This document shows positions 34,987 to 43,481 of a DNA stretch of 64,000 nt, piece by piece (position 1 is the stretch's first letter; each line of letters opens with the position of its first letter). The translations under genes and the position numbers were made by a program. The DNA is from Flammeovirga sp. OC4 (GTDB taxonomy: Bacteria; Bacteroidota; Bacteroidia; Cytophagales; Flammeovirgaceae), in assembly GCF_000812565.1 (NCBI RefSeq), contig NZ_JTAM01000003.1, forward strand, positions 62,001-126,000, given 5' to 3'. The notes under the pieces were generated by a model, which saw nothing but the letters and a program-made list of their open reading frames with translations, was not told the DNA's origin and ran no database searches.

Positions 34987-36453
34987 TTAACCTACTGAAC
35001 CTTCCAATGATAAAGCCAATAATTTTTGAGCTTCCACTGCAAATTCCATTGGTAATTTATTCAATACTTCCTTACAGTAACCGTTTACAATAAGTGCGAC
35101 AGCTTGTTCAGTGTCGATACCTCTTTGGTTACAGTAGAAAATTTGATCTTCACCAATTTTAGAGGTTGTTGCCTCATGTTCTACTTTTGATGTATGGTTA
35201 TCCACCTCAATGTAAGGGAAAGTGTGAGCACCACAACGATCTCCCATCAATAATGAATCACATTGAGAGAAGTTTCTTGAGTCTGTAGCGTTTTTGTTCA
35301 CTTTTACCAAACCTCTGTAAGAGTTTTGAGATTTACCTGCAGAAACACCTTTAGAAACAATTCTAGATTTAGTGTTTTTACCGATGTGAATCATTTTCGT
35401 ACCAGTATCTGCTTGCTGCATGTTGTTTGTTACAGCCACTGAATAAAACTCTCCTACTGAGTTATCACCTTTCAAGATACAAGAAGGGTACTTCCAAGTT
35501 ACTGAAGAACCAGTCTCTACTTGAGTCCATGATAACTTCGAGTTGTTACCATCACAAATACCACGTTTTGTTACGAAGTTGTAAACACCACCTTTTCCAT
35601 CTTCATCACCAGGGTACCAGTTTTGTACAGTTGAGTACTTCACTTCAGCATCTTCATGAACAAAGATTTCTACAACTGCCGCGTGAAGTTGATTTTCATC
35701 ACGTTGAGGTGCAGTACAACCTTCTAAGTAAGAAACGTAAGAAGAATCTTCAGCAACGATTAAAGTACGCTCAAATTGACCTGTACCAGATGCGTTGATT
35801 CTGAAGTACGTTGATAATTCCATTGGACAGTGAACACCTTTTGGAATATAACAGAAAGAACCGTCTGAGAATACTGCTGAGTTTAATGCAGAGAAAAAGT
35901 TATCTTTTACTGGAACAACTGATCCTAAGTATTTTTTCACTAGCTCTGGGTGATCTTTTACTGCTTCAGAGAAAGAACAGAAAATGATTCCTTTTTCTGC
36001 AAGAGTGTCTTTGAATGTAGTAGCAACAGATACAGAGTCAAATACGGCATCAACCGCAATATTTGAATCTTTAACTCCTGTCAAACGTTTTTGTTCATCA
36101 AGAGAAATACCTAATTTTTCGAAAGTAGCTAACAATTCAGGATCAACTTCCTCTAAAGATTCAATTGCCTTCTTTTGTACTGGAGCTGAATAGTAAATGA
36201 TGTCTTGGTAATCCACTTGTTCATAGACTACATTGGCCCACTCAGGGCATTCCATCTTCTGCCACTCTCTGAAAGCACTAAGTCTCCACTCAAGTAACCA
36301 TTCCGGCTCTTCTTTTTTTGCAGAAATGAATCTTACAATCTCCTCATTTAATCCTTTCGGAGCCTGGTCTGCCTCAATATCGACAGTCCAACCGTGCTCA
36401 TACTCTTTGGACGTAAAGTCTTCTAAAATTTTGTTATCCTGATCTGCGCTCAT
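34987..36453 (-). CDS. sufB: Fe-S cluster assembly scaffold protein SufB
   Basis: This 488-residue SufB is the scaffold of the SUF system and builds clusters with SufC (ATPase) and SufD. Family segments are clear: [82 protein letters not shown] (with the functional cysteine in the last core motif) and [14 protein letters not shown]. The length is normal. Unusually, neither sufC, sufD nor sufS is adjacent; a terminator follows 24 bp after the stop. Confidence 0.96.
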   Translation of the reverse strand: MSADQDNKILEDFTSKEYEHGWTVDIEADQAPKGLNEEIVRFISAKKEEPEWLLEWRLSAFREWQKMECPEWANVVYEQVDYQDIIYYSAPVQKKAIESLEEVDPELLATFEKLGISLDEQKRLTGVKDSNIAVDAVFDSVSVATTFKDTLAEKGIIFCSFSEAVKDHPELVKKYLGSVVPVKDNFFSALNSAVFSDGSFCYIPKGVHCPMELSTYFRINASGTGQFERTLIVAEDSSYVSYLEGCTAPQRDENQLHAAVVEIFVHEDAEVKYSTVQNWYPGDEDGKGGVYNFVTKRGICDGNNSKLSWTQVETGSSVTWKYPSCILKGDNSVGEFYSVAVTNNMQQADTGTKMIHIGKNTKSRIVSKGVSAGKSQNSYRGLVKVNKNATDSRNFSQCDSLLMGDRCGAHTFPYIEVDNHTSKVEHEATTSKIGEDQIFYCNQRGIDTEQAVALIVNGYCKEVLNKLPMEFAVEAQKLLALSLEGSVG

Positions 36454-36744
36454 TATATAAAAACGTTTTATACGTTATTAATTCCTATTCAATTTTCAAT
36501 ATGCTTTTAGTAAAACTAAAAACATAACTGTTTTGTTTACTTAGAAACTTACAAATATTAATAGAAATTGTCCATCAATTATTTAGTATGGTTCTAAATT
36601 GCAAAATTAAGACATAAATTTCAGAAAGTTGAGTTTTAGCATCAAAAAGTTTATCAATTCTATTAAAAAGATGATTATTGTAGAAAATTGAAAAAAAAAC
36701 TACATTAAATGCAATTTATACACTATAATAATTATATTTACAAA

Positions 36745-36879
36745 CGTTAAAGTTGCTAACACAACTCCGCCTCAAGTTGTGTTATTACGGGTATTTTTTT
36801 TCATGACTGTATACCTTAGCCTTAACTTATTTAAAGAATTTAAATAATTGTGGGTTGTCTTTCTAGATAACCCTTTTTT
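36745..36879 (+). ncRNA. Candidate small RNA between sufB and the M20 peptidase gene
   Basis: Two hairpins lie on the plus strand: AACACAAC/GTTGTGTT (36758-36783), followed by eight T at 36792-36801, and a 9-bp stem GGGTTGTCT/AGATAACCC (36852-36873) with a 4-base loop and six T. The second is a textbook terminator without an upstream gene. TATATTTA near 36733-36740 is one base off a -7 box. The start is a guess. Confidence 0.3.
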
Positions 36880-36928
36880 ATTGTAATTCTAACCACCTAA
36901 CAGGCTCTCTTTGATCTTTCTATTCCAT

Positions 36929-36965
36929 AAAAAAAGCAATTAAGCGGGTAGCCTAACTGCTTTTA
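36929..36965 (-). terminator. Terminator after the M20 peptidase gene
   Basis: AAAAAGCA.TTA pairs with TAA.TGCTTTT around a GC-rich loop; on the minus strand the hairpin ends in a run of T. Confidence 0.65.
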
Positions 36966-36985
36966 TTGTTTAATATCTAAATGAA

Positions 36986-38347
36986 TTATTTTTTTAATTT
37001 TGCATAATGCTTGTAAAATAATTCAATTGTTTCAATTCCTTTCAAGAAATTAAAAATTCCAAATTTTTCGTTTGGTGAGTGGATAGCATCAGAATCTAAT
37101 CCAAATCCCATCATAACAGAGTCCAAATCTAACTCTTCTTTGAAAAGTGCAACAATTGGAATAGATCCTCCACTTCTTACAGGGATTGGTTCTTTACCAA
37201 ATGCTTCAGCGTAAGCATCATTTGCTGCTTGATATTCTACTGAATTTGTTGGAATCACAACTGGCGTTCCTCCATGATGAGCTGTAACTTTTACTTTGAT
37301 ACCATCAGGAACGATAGACTCAACATGCTTTGCAAACAATTCTGAGATCTCTTCCCACGATTGGTGAGGAACTAATCTCATTGAGATTTTAGCATATGCT
37401 TTTGATGGAATTACCGTTTTGGCACCTTCACCAATATAACCACCCCACATACCGTTTACATCCAATGTAGGTCTGATACTTGTTCTTTCATTCGTTGAAA
37501 AACCTTTCTCTCCAAATTCCTTATCGATGTCTAACGCTTTTTTGTAAGCTTCAAGATCAAAAGGTGCTTTTGCCATTTTGGCTCTTTCTTCCTCTGTTAA
37601 AACTTCTACTTTGTCGTAGAAACCAGGAATTGTAATATGACCATTTTCATCTTTCAGGGCAGCTACAACTTCAGAAAGAGCATTTAATGGATTTTGTACT
37701 GCTCCACCATACATACCAGAGTGAAGATCTCTATTTGGACCCGTCAACTCCAATTCCATGTAGCTCAAACCTCTTAAGCCCACTGTAATTGATGGAGTAT
37801 CTACTGAAATCATACCTGTATCAGAGATCAAAATTACATCTGCCTTAAGATCTTCTTTTCTTTCTCTAATGAAGTCTCCAAGGTTTACAGAACCAATTTC
37901 TTCCTCACCTTCCAACATAAACTTCACATTACAAGCCAATGTATTGTTCTTCATCATAGACTCAAAAGCCTTGATGTGCATGTACATTTGACCTTTGTCA
38001 TCTGAAGCTCCTCTAGCATAAATACTATCATTTTTCACTGTTGGTTCAAAAGGAGGAGTGTCCCATAAATCTATAGGGTCAGCTGGCTGTACATCATAAT
38101 GTCCATAAACGATTACAGTAGGTAAAGAAGAGTCTATAATTTTTTCTCCATAAACAACAGGATTACCTTTCGTCTGACAAATCTCAACTTTGTCAGCACC
38201 TGCTTCTGTTAATTTGTGTGCTATAAATGCGGCTGCTTTTTTGATATCAGGTTGATATTCTACGTCGGTACTTACTGAAGGAATACGTAATAATTCAAAA
38301 AGTTCAGATAAAAATCTATCCTTGTTCTCTTCGATGTACTTAGTCAT
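36986..38347 (-). CDS. M20 family dipeptidase
   Basis: The protein has 453 residues from the ATG at 38347 (MTKYIEENKDRFLSELF). The frame is open 35 codons further up, but that would run into the hydroxylase gene, and family members begin here. Di-zinc motifs are present: VYGHYDVQPADP, ARGASDDKGQM, MLEGEEEIGS with the catalytic glutamates, ISDTG, and a final HSPNEKFG histidine. A lid/dimerisation insert carries DLHSGMYGG. It is a cytoplasmic dipeptidase of the CNDP/PepV-like type. It is 37 bp downstream of the hydroxylase gene. Confidence 0.93.
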   Translation of the reverse strand: MTKYIEENKDRFLSELFELLRIPSVSTDVEYQPDIKKAAAFIAHKLTEAGADKVEICQTKGNPVVYGEKIIDSSLPTVIVYGHYDVQPADPIDLWDTPPFEPTVKNDSIYARGASDDKGQMYMHIKAFESMMKNNTLACNVKFMLEGEEEIGSVNLGDFIRERKEDLKADVILISDTGMISVDTPSITVGLRGLSYMELELTGPNRDLHSGMYGGAVQNPLNALSEVVAALKDENGHITIPGFYDKVEVLTEEERAKMAKAPFDLEAYKKALDIDKEFGEKGFSTNERTSIRPTLDVNGMWGGYIGEGAKTVIPSKAYAKISMRLVPHQSWEEISELFAKHVESIVPDGIKVKVTAHHGGTPVVIPTNSVEYQAANDAYAEAFGKEPIPVRSGGSIPIVALFKEELDLDSVMMGFGLDSDAIHSPNEKFGIFNFLKGIETIELFYKHYAKLKK

Positions 38348-38384
38348 TGTTATATGTATTTTTAAAAAGTCATACTGATTAATA

Positions 38385-39005
38385 TCAATCAGGCATAGTT
38401 CTAAAGACAAAATCCCATAAGGGTGATGAGACCCCAAATGCCTTAGTGTCATCTCTATAGTGATGGATACTATGATGAATCCATAAAATCTTCAAAAAGT
38501 TTTTTGGAGGGTGCATAGCATGAATCATATAATGGACCCCCAAATATAAGGCATATCCTGTTAGAAAACCTGCTGTGAAGGGATAACAATAATCATTTAA
38601 GGCCAAATAAAACAAATAGAAAAAAGAAGATGCGAGCACTACACTGACAATTGGAGGCATAGCCAACCGAGATTTATCCTTGGGGTGATGATGATGAACT
38701 CCATGAAACTTGTGTGTAATATCTTTTTTCAGTGGTGTTGTCGGTGACATATGAAATACAAACCGGTGCATTACATATTCTACCAAAGTAAATAGCAAGA
38801 GCCCTACAAAGAAAAGTAGGATGGTCATACCAACTGAAACCAGTTGATAGTATAACTCATACACAAGCAACCCTGCACCAAAAATGAGATACATTGATAT
38901 CGGGACGGCTGCATGTGTATGAGTAAGTTTTTCTAGTAAAGGGTTTTTAAAAAGCTTCTTATCGTTAGATTTTTTTTCATTGATTGAAGATGAAGAAATA
39001 TCCAT
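38385..39005 (-). CDS. Fatty acid hydroxylase / sterol desaturase family protein
   Basis: This 206-residue membrane protein carries the histidine clusters of di-iron fatty acid hydroxylases: HRFVFH, HKFHGVHHHHP, HYMIHAMHPPK and HHSIHHYRDD. About four membrane helices surround them. It probably 2- or 3-hydroxylates a fatty acyl chain, possibly of sulfonolipids or ceramide-like lipids known in this phylum; that substrate is inference. It follows bshC by 28 bp. Confidence 0.9.
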   Translation of the reverse strand: MDISSSSINEKKSNDKKLFKNPLLEKLTHTHAAVPISMYLIFGAGLLVYELYYQLVSVGMTILLFFVGLLLFTLVEYVMHRFVFHMSPTTPLKKDITHKFHGVHHHHPKDKSRLAMPPIVSVVLASSFFYLFYLALNDYCYPFTAGFLTGYALYLGVHYMIHAMHPPKNFLKILWIHHSIHHYRDDTKAFGVSSPLWDFVFRTMPD

Positions 39006-39033
39006 TGCTAAATAGTTATGTAAGGGTTAAGGA

Positions 39034-40593
39034 TTAATCACCCACCATCACATTTAGATTAAAGGACAATGGGTCTAACTCTCCTATAAGTTCGGGAATA
39101 AAATCCACATTTTTAGGCCAAAACTCCATCAAATTAACAATTCTTTCTTGTGGAGCGTTATTTGGTAGCAAGCATTCCCTAATACATAGTACTCTTTCAA
39201 TATCATCTTGGATTTTTCTTTTACCTTCTTTTCGAAGCTTATTTTGAGTATGTTTTACTCTCTTCAGCATACGTACTTTTTCTGCATCAACGTGTTTCTC
39301 TAAATTAGGAGTGATCGCCTTTGCTTTACTTAAAATATCACTGTAAGCGAGCTCTATTTTTTCCAGTTCAGCAGCAATATCTGTATCAACTTCATTATTG
39401 GAATCCAAAATTTGCTCTTCGATTTCACGTTTAGGTTGCAATAGTTGTTCTAATGGCCAACCTGACTTACGCCACCTCTCACTAAAATGTCCATCTAATA
39501 CTAAACAAAAACCTCTTGGCAACACCATTGGATAGTGCACATTATATGCATCAAATGCTTCTTTTAATTGTAGCCAGTAAATCACCTCTGCTGGACCTCC
39601 TAGATATGCAAGGTTAGGCAGTAAAATTTCTTGTAACACTGGCCTTAAGACAACATTAGGACTAAACTTTTCAGGGCTTTCCTCTACCAAATTGTCTATT
39701 TCTGCTGAAGACCATGTTAATTCACCACCTACAGTTTGGAATCCGTCAGCTGTTTTTTCCAAACGCAGTCGCACCCCATCATCCATATAAAATAGATTGA
39801 TTTCTCGTGCAAAGATTTGTGTTTTATAACCTTGTGCTTCGATTACTGCATTTGTCTTCGAAACTTTATCAAAGCTTACTCCTTCGTGGAGCTCCTTTTT
39901 AATTATATCTTTAAATGGCTCTTTTAATGTTTTATGATCTGCATCAACACATACTAAACCATAATCTTTAAAAAGTGCATTAACAATTTTTCTTGTTGCT
40001 TCTGTCAGGTTCTCACTTTCTGAATATGCTTTTACAAACAGTCCTGGCATATCTTTGATACGATCCAGAATTTTATCAATTCCATCCAAAGACAATCTAC
40101 CTACAGGTCCTGAAGGATTAGGGTGTTCCCAAGTATATTTTCTACCTCCTAGTTGAAATGAAGCAATTTCTTCAAAGTCATGATCTTCAGTAGCCATCCA
40201 ATACACTGGAATAAAATTCTTATCAGGATGCTTTTCTTTAAGTTGTTTACATAAATTGATTGTTGCTGCAATTTTGTAGACAAAAAATAAAGGCCCTGTA
40301 AAAATGTTCAGCTGATGTCCCGTGATTATCGTATAAGTATCTTTTTCTAATAGTAAATCGACTTGTTCTTTGGGGTAAGCTTCAATTTTACTGTATTGCT
40401 CATGTAAAGAAGTCACTAATCTTTGTCTTGAGACATCAGTAAAATCACTTCGATTTTCTATAATTTGATCAAACGATGATAATTGGGGTGAATATTTAAA
40501 TAAAGGTTTAATTTCTTCTTTTTCCGAAAGGTAATCTAGAAACATTTTTCCGTATAAACCGGCTGTTTCGAATGGAATTTTGTAAGTATTCAT
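39034..40593 (-). CDS. bshC: Bacillithiol biosynthesis cysteine-adding enzyme BshC
   Basis: BshC adds cysteine to glucosaminyl-malate to make bacillithiol. The 519-residue protein has the family segments VTSLHEQYSK, TGHQLNIFTGPLFFVYKIAATI, IPVYWMATEDHDFEEI with the HxxE-type active-site pocket, and LPNLAYLGGPAEVIYWLQLKEAFD. A long coiled coil (about 385-450) precedes the C-terminus, as in the Bacillus enzyme. bshA and bshB are not in the window. It is the first gene of a likely bshC, hydroxylase, M20 unit. Confidence 0.95.
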   Translation of the reverse strand: MNTYKIPFETAGLYGKMFLDYLSEKEEIKPLFKYSPQLSSFDQIIENRSDFTDVSRQRLVTSLHEQYSKIEAYPKEQVDLLLEKDTYTIITGHQLNIFTGPLFFVYKIAATINLCKQLKEKHPDKNFIPVYWMATEDHDFEEIASFQLGGRKYTWEHPNPSGPVGRLSLDGIDKILDRIKDMPGLFVKAYSESENLTEATRKIVNALFKDYGLVCVDADHKTLKEPFKDIIKKELHEGVSFDKVSKTNAVIEAQGYKTQIFAREINLFYMDDGVRLRLEKTADGFQTVGGELTWSSAEIDNLVEESPEKFSPNVVLRPVLQEILLPNLAYLGGPAEVIYWLQLKEAFDAYNVHYPMVLPRGFCLVLDGHFSERWRKSGWPLEQLLQPKREIEEQILDSNNEVDTDIAAELEKIELAYSDILSKAKAITPNLEKHVDAEKVRMLKRVKHTQNKLRKEGKRKIQDDIERVLCIRECLLPNNAPQERIVNLMEFWPKNVDFIPELIGELDPLSFNLNVMVGD

Positions 40594-40696
40594 TGTGTTT
40601 ATTATTCTTCGATCTACGAATTTAATGGATGTTTTCTAAAAAAATAGTGAAACTTAAAAAATATTTGTTTCAACAATATTCGACACTATAAAATAT

Positions 40697-41308
40697 TCAT
40701 TTACGATCGTAAGGAACATTCATTTTCTCACCAATAACTAATTGATCATTATGATAAACTTTTATGATACCATCATTTATCACTTTATATCTCCTTTCTT
40801 CAAGAAGTTCTGTATTTTCTGCACCTTGAATATCAGCATCAACAACCAACTCCACTCCTTTTGGTATCCATTTTTCATAAGGAGATTTTTTATTTAAAAT
40901 ATACTTAAAACCATCTGCAAACACCACTAATGTATTGATGTAAACTTGTTCTTTGAGCAAGTTTTGACTCGCTACATCCAAATTATCAGTAATGAAATTT
41001 AATGCGAAATGCTTTTGCTTTGCCAACCACTTCAGTACCGTTTCAAGAAGGTTTTCATGATAATACACCAATTCAAAAAACTCATTCTGCCTTTCCATAT
41101 TCTGACGGATTGCATCTTTATCATCTTGATAGAAGATAACATCAATTTTTATATCCAATGACAAGAGCTTTTCATAAGACTGCTCTGAAGCAATTACAAT
41201 TGGACTCCATTCTAATAAAGAAAATAAGACTGAAAATAGAGATTCATCCACCTTGTCAATTAAAACTGCAGGTTCTTGATCATCTCTAACAATGTGATGT
41301 GAAGACAT
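40697..41308 (-). CDS. Thiamine pyrophosphokinase-like protein, degenerate
   Basis: This 203-residue soluble protein begins MSSHHIVRDDQEPAVLI. It has the approximate layout of a thiamine pyrophosphokinase fold: LLEWSPIVIASEQSYEKLLSLDIKIDVIFYQDDKD sits where TPK has its DxxIGDxDS motif, but the glycine and second aspartate pattern is not kept. The C-terminal beta part (VINDGIIKVYHNDQLVIGEKM) resembles the substrate-binding domain. A kinase activity is therefore doubtful. The family assignment is from memory of similar Bacteroidota proteins. Confidence 0.5.
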   Translation of the reverse strand: MSSHHIVRDDQEPAVLIDKVDESLFSVLFSLLEWSPIVIASEQSYEKLLSLDIKIDVIFYQDDKDAIRQNMERQNEFFELVYYHENLLETVLKWLAKQKHFALNFITDNLDVASQNLLKEQVYINTLVVFADGFKYILNKKSPYEKWIPKGVELVVDADIQGAENTELLEERRYKVINDGIIKVYHNDQLVIGEKMNVPYDRK

Positions 41309-41321
41309 AAATAGTTAAAAG

Positions 41322-41363
41322 AAAAAAATACCATAAATAAGCATCGAATTTATGGTATTTTTT
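41322..41363 (-). terminator. Terminator after the thioredoxin-like gene
   Basis: A perfect 13-bp stem AAATACCATAAAT/ATTTATGGTATTT (41326-41338 with 41348-41360) is flanked by A and T runs. Confidence 0.85.
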
Positions 41364-41368
41364 GAGAT

Positions 41369-41980
41369 TTATTTCAAGGTTTCCAATAATTTTTGAAGGT
41401 CCTTCATAATGGCTTTTCCTTTGTCCTTGTTGTACCATTTTTGAACTTTCATTGAAAACTGCTGTTTATCCTCTCCTACTTCTTTTTTGAATTCTGGAAT
41501 TAAAGCGGTCAACTCTTCCGGTCGAGGCCCCCATTCTCCTAAGACTTCATTGGTTTTTTGATCAATCATGATCAACTTAGGAATAGACCTTGAACCATTG
41601 GTTAAGAACTGCTCCATTAAGTCTTGGTTATTGTCTCTCAACAAAAATCTTAATTCTATTTTTGGTGAAACCTGAGCGGCCTCAGCAATGATAGGTAAAC
41701 TTTGGGCAGCATCTCCACACCATCCTTCGGTTAAAACCAACCAGTAAACACTTGTGTTTACCGCTCTTCCTGCCACTCTCAAAGGATCCAATAAGCGATT
41801 GGTTTTGTCAATCCTTTGCATTCTTGTAACATTCAAACGAGTATAATCTACTAGTTGGGAGTCATCATAGCTGATGATTGTCGGTTCATCAGATAATAGG
41901 TTATCCAATGCTTCTCTATACGCCTCATAAGTAAAAGCATTGTCGATATACTCTTGTGCTACAGTTTGGTTTTCTGCCAT
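41369..41980 (-). CDS. Thioredoxin-like protein with single active-site cysteine
   Basis: This 203-residue cytoplasmic protein belongs to the Thioredoxin_9-like group. The expected CxxC region reads LTEGWCGDAAQSLPII, so the second cysteine is replaced by alanine (CGDA). It also has the cis-proline region SIPKLIMID and the end helix QKWYNKDKGKAIMKDL. With one cysteine it cannot act as a normal disulfide reductase; it could work with bacillithiol in a monothiol mechanism or as a chaperone. This fits a genome with bshC, but the link is inference. Confidence 0.82.
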   Translation of the reverse strand: MAENQTVAQEYIDNAFTYEAYREALDNLLSDEPTIISYDDSQLVDYTRLNVTRMQRIDKTNRLLDPLRVAGRAVNTSVYWLVLTEGWCGDAAQSLPIIAEAAQVSPKIELRFLLRDNNQDLMEQFLTNGSRSIPKLIMIDQKTNEVLGEWGPRPEELTALIPEFKKEVGEDKQQFSMKVQKWYNKDKGKAIMKDLQKLLETLK

Positions 41981-42149
41981 ACGAATAATTGAATGATTAG
42001 GTTGATTATATAATTAATGTATTGCCTCATTTAACAATGATAATATTGTAAAACTTAAATATTAAATTAATAAAACGAAGGCAGTTATTTTATTCTATAG
42101 CTCAATTTTTTCATAGATCGTTCACATTACTTGATATAATACAATGAAA

Positions 42150-43298
42150 TTATTTCTTAAGGGAAGGAACCTTGACAAATTGAGCAAAAATAAGGGAGAT
42201 CACACACAAAATTGCCCCTCCATAAAAAGGCAACGTCCAATCTTTTAACCAGATCCATCCTCCTAATAATGGTAAGAATACAGCTACTACATGATTGATG
42301 GTAAATCCTACTGCCATTGAAGGTGCAATGTCTTTTGGATCGGCATTTTTTTGGAAATACGTTTTAATACCTATAGAAAAACTAAAGAAAATATGGTCTA
42401 TGATGTAAAGCCCTGCCACTACCCATCGATTTTCTATTAATGCATAAGCCAAGAAAACGATTGTAAGACTGATATATTCAAAACTCAACATTTTTCGTTC
42501 TCCGTATTTATTGAGCATTCTTGCAATAATGGGATTGAAATACATCGAGACGATATTATTCAACACAAACAAAACAGTAATTTCTTTAATCGAGAAATCA
42601 TATTTCTCCACAAGAAGCAATACGGCAAACACTACAAAAACTTGTCTTCTTGCCCCACTTAAAAGATTCAAAACATAAAAAAGCCAGTACTTTGACTTTA
42701 GAATCATTTTTTTATGCTGCATCACAGCATCTTCCTCAATAGGCTTCTGAAATAATGCCCAAACTCCCGCCAAAACAACTATTACACCGATAAGGAGATA
42801 AATAATTTCATAAGAAGCAACAAATGTCAATCCATAGATAGCTCCACCAATGGTGATATTTGTAAATGCCATGACACTTTTTAGTCTAGCCAAAATATGT
42901 GGACTATCCTCCTTCGAAAAACTTTGCAGTGTGAGTGACTGATTGGAAGTTTCATAGTAATGAAAACCGATAGACATGATCAAAGTGGTCATCATCAATC
43001 CCCAAAATGAAGGAAATAACCCTGTTAGTCCAACACCAATTCCCATCACAATAATAGATATAGAAGCAAATCGGTCTTCTTTAATAAACATCAAGAAAAA
43101 TAAGGCGGTCACAACAAGGAAGCCTGGAACTTCTCTGAAAGATTGAATGGCTCCAATATCAAAACCATTTAAGCCAATTTCATCGACAGCAAAATTATTG
43201 AACAATGTACGCCAGCCTTGAAATCCTAATGCTGTTGCGATAGATAGGACTAGTAAAAACTTGTACATCGGTGATCGGAATGCGGAAGTATTTTTCAA
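42150..43298 (-). CDS. MFS transporter
   Basis: The 382-residue protein has about 11-12 membrane helices and a major facilitator layout, with NNFAVDEIGLNGFDIGAIQSFREVPGF in the first repeat and a loop after helix 6 (KPIEEDAVMQHKKMILKSKYWLFYVLN). Substrate unknown. It stands alone between the thioredoxin-like gene and GH47. Confidence 0.85.
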   Translation of the reverse strand: MKNTSAFRSPMYKFLLVLSIATALGFQGWRTLFNNFAVDEIGLNGFDIGAIQSFREVPGFLVVTALFFLMFIKEDRFASISIIVMGIGVGLTGLFPSFWGLMMTTLIMSIGFHYYETSNQSLTLQSFSKEDSPHILARLKSVMAFTNITIGGAIYGLTFVASYEIIYLLIGVIVVLAGVWALFQKPIEEDAVMQHKKMILKSKYWLFYVLNLLSGARRQVFVVFAVLLLVEKYDFSIKEITVLFVLNNIVSMYFNPIIARMLNKYGERKMLSFEYISLTIVFLAYALIENRWVVAGLYIIDHIFFSFSIGIKTYFQKNADPKDIAPSMAVGFTINHVVAVFLPLLGGWIWLKDWTLPFYGGAILCVISLIFAQFVKVPSLKK

Positions 43299-43431
43299 TT
43301 TCAGTTGGTTTTATTATCGGAAATTATGACCTACAGATAATCATATTCTGTTTGGCCATCTTGTTTGTTGTAATAGTTAACTGCGAATATAGACGTTTTA
43401 ATTTTAAGGGACAGCCCATTGAATACAAAAA

Positions 43432-43460
43432 AAGAGCTAAACCTTGACAGCTTAGCTCTT
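43432..43460 (-). terminator. Terminator after the GH47 gene
   Basis: AAGAGCTAA (43432-43440) pairs with TTAGCTCTT (43452-43460), with an A-rich stretch giving a T run on the minus strand. Confidence 0.8.
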
Positions 43461-43481
43461 CCTTTGATGGGAAACAAAGGG

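Larger units (their letters stand above)
36454..36985. other. Intergenic region upstream of sufB with plus-strand terminators
   Basis: This 532-bp gap contains two plus-strand hairpins followed by T runs (36758-36799 and 36852-36879) and the minus-strand terminator of the M20 gene (36929-36965). No plus-strand protein gene precedes the hairpins, so a small RNA is possible. Confidence 0.45.

Noticed and set aside
35427-36442. Several plus-strand frames opposite sufB
   Set aside because: Antisense shadows of a strongly conserved gene; no own motifs.
38348-38452. Longer M20 peptidase reading frame overlapping the hydroxylase gene
   Set aside because: The extra residues do not resemble the family, and they run antiparallel to nothing useful: they only read the hydroxylase 3' end in another frame. 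The ATG at 38347 is the expected start.
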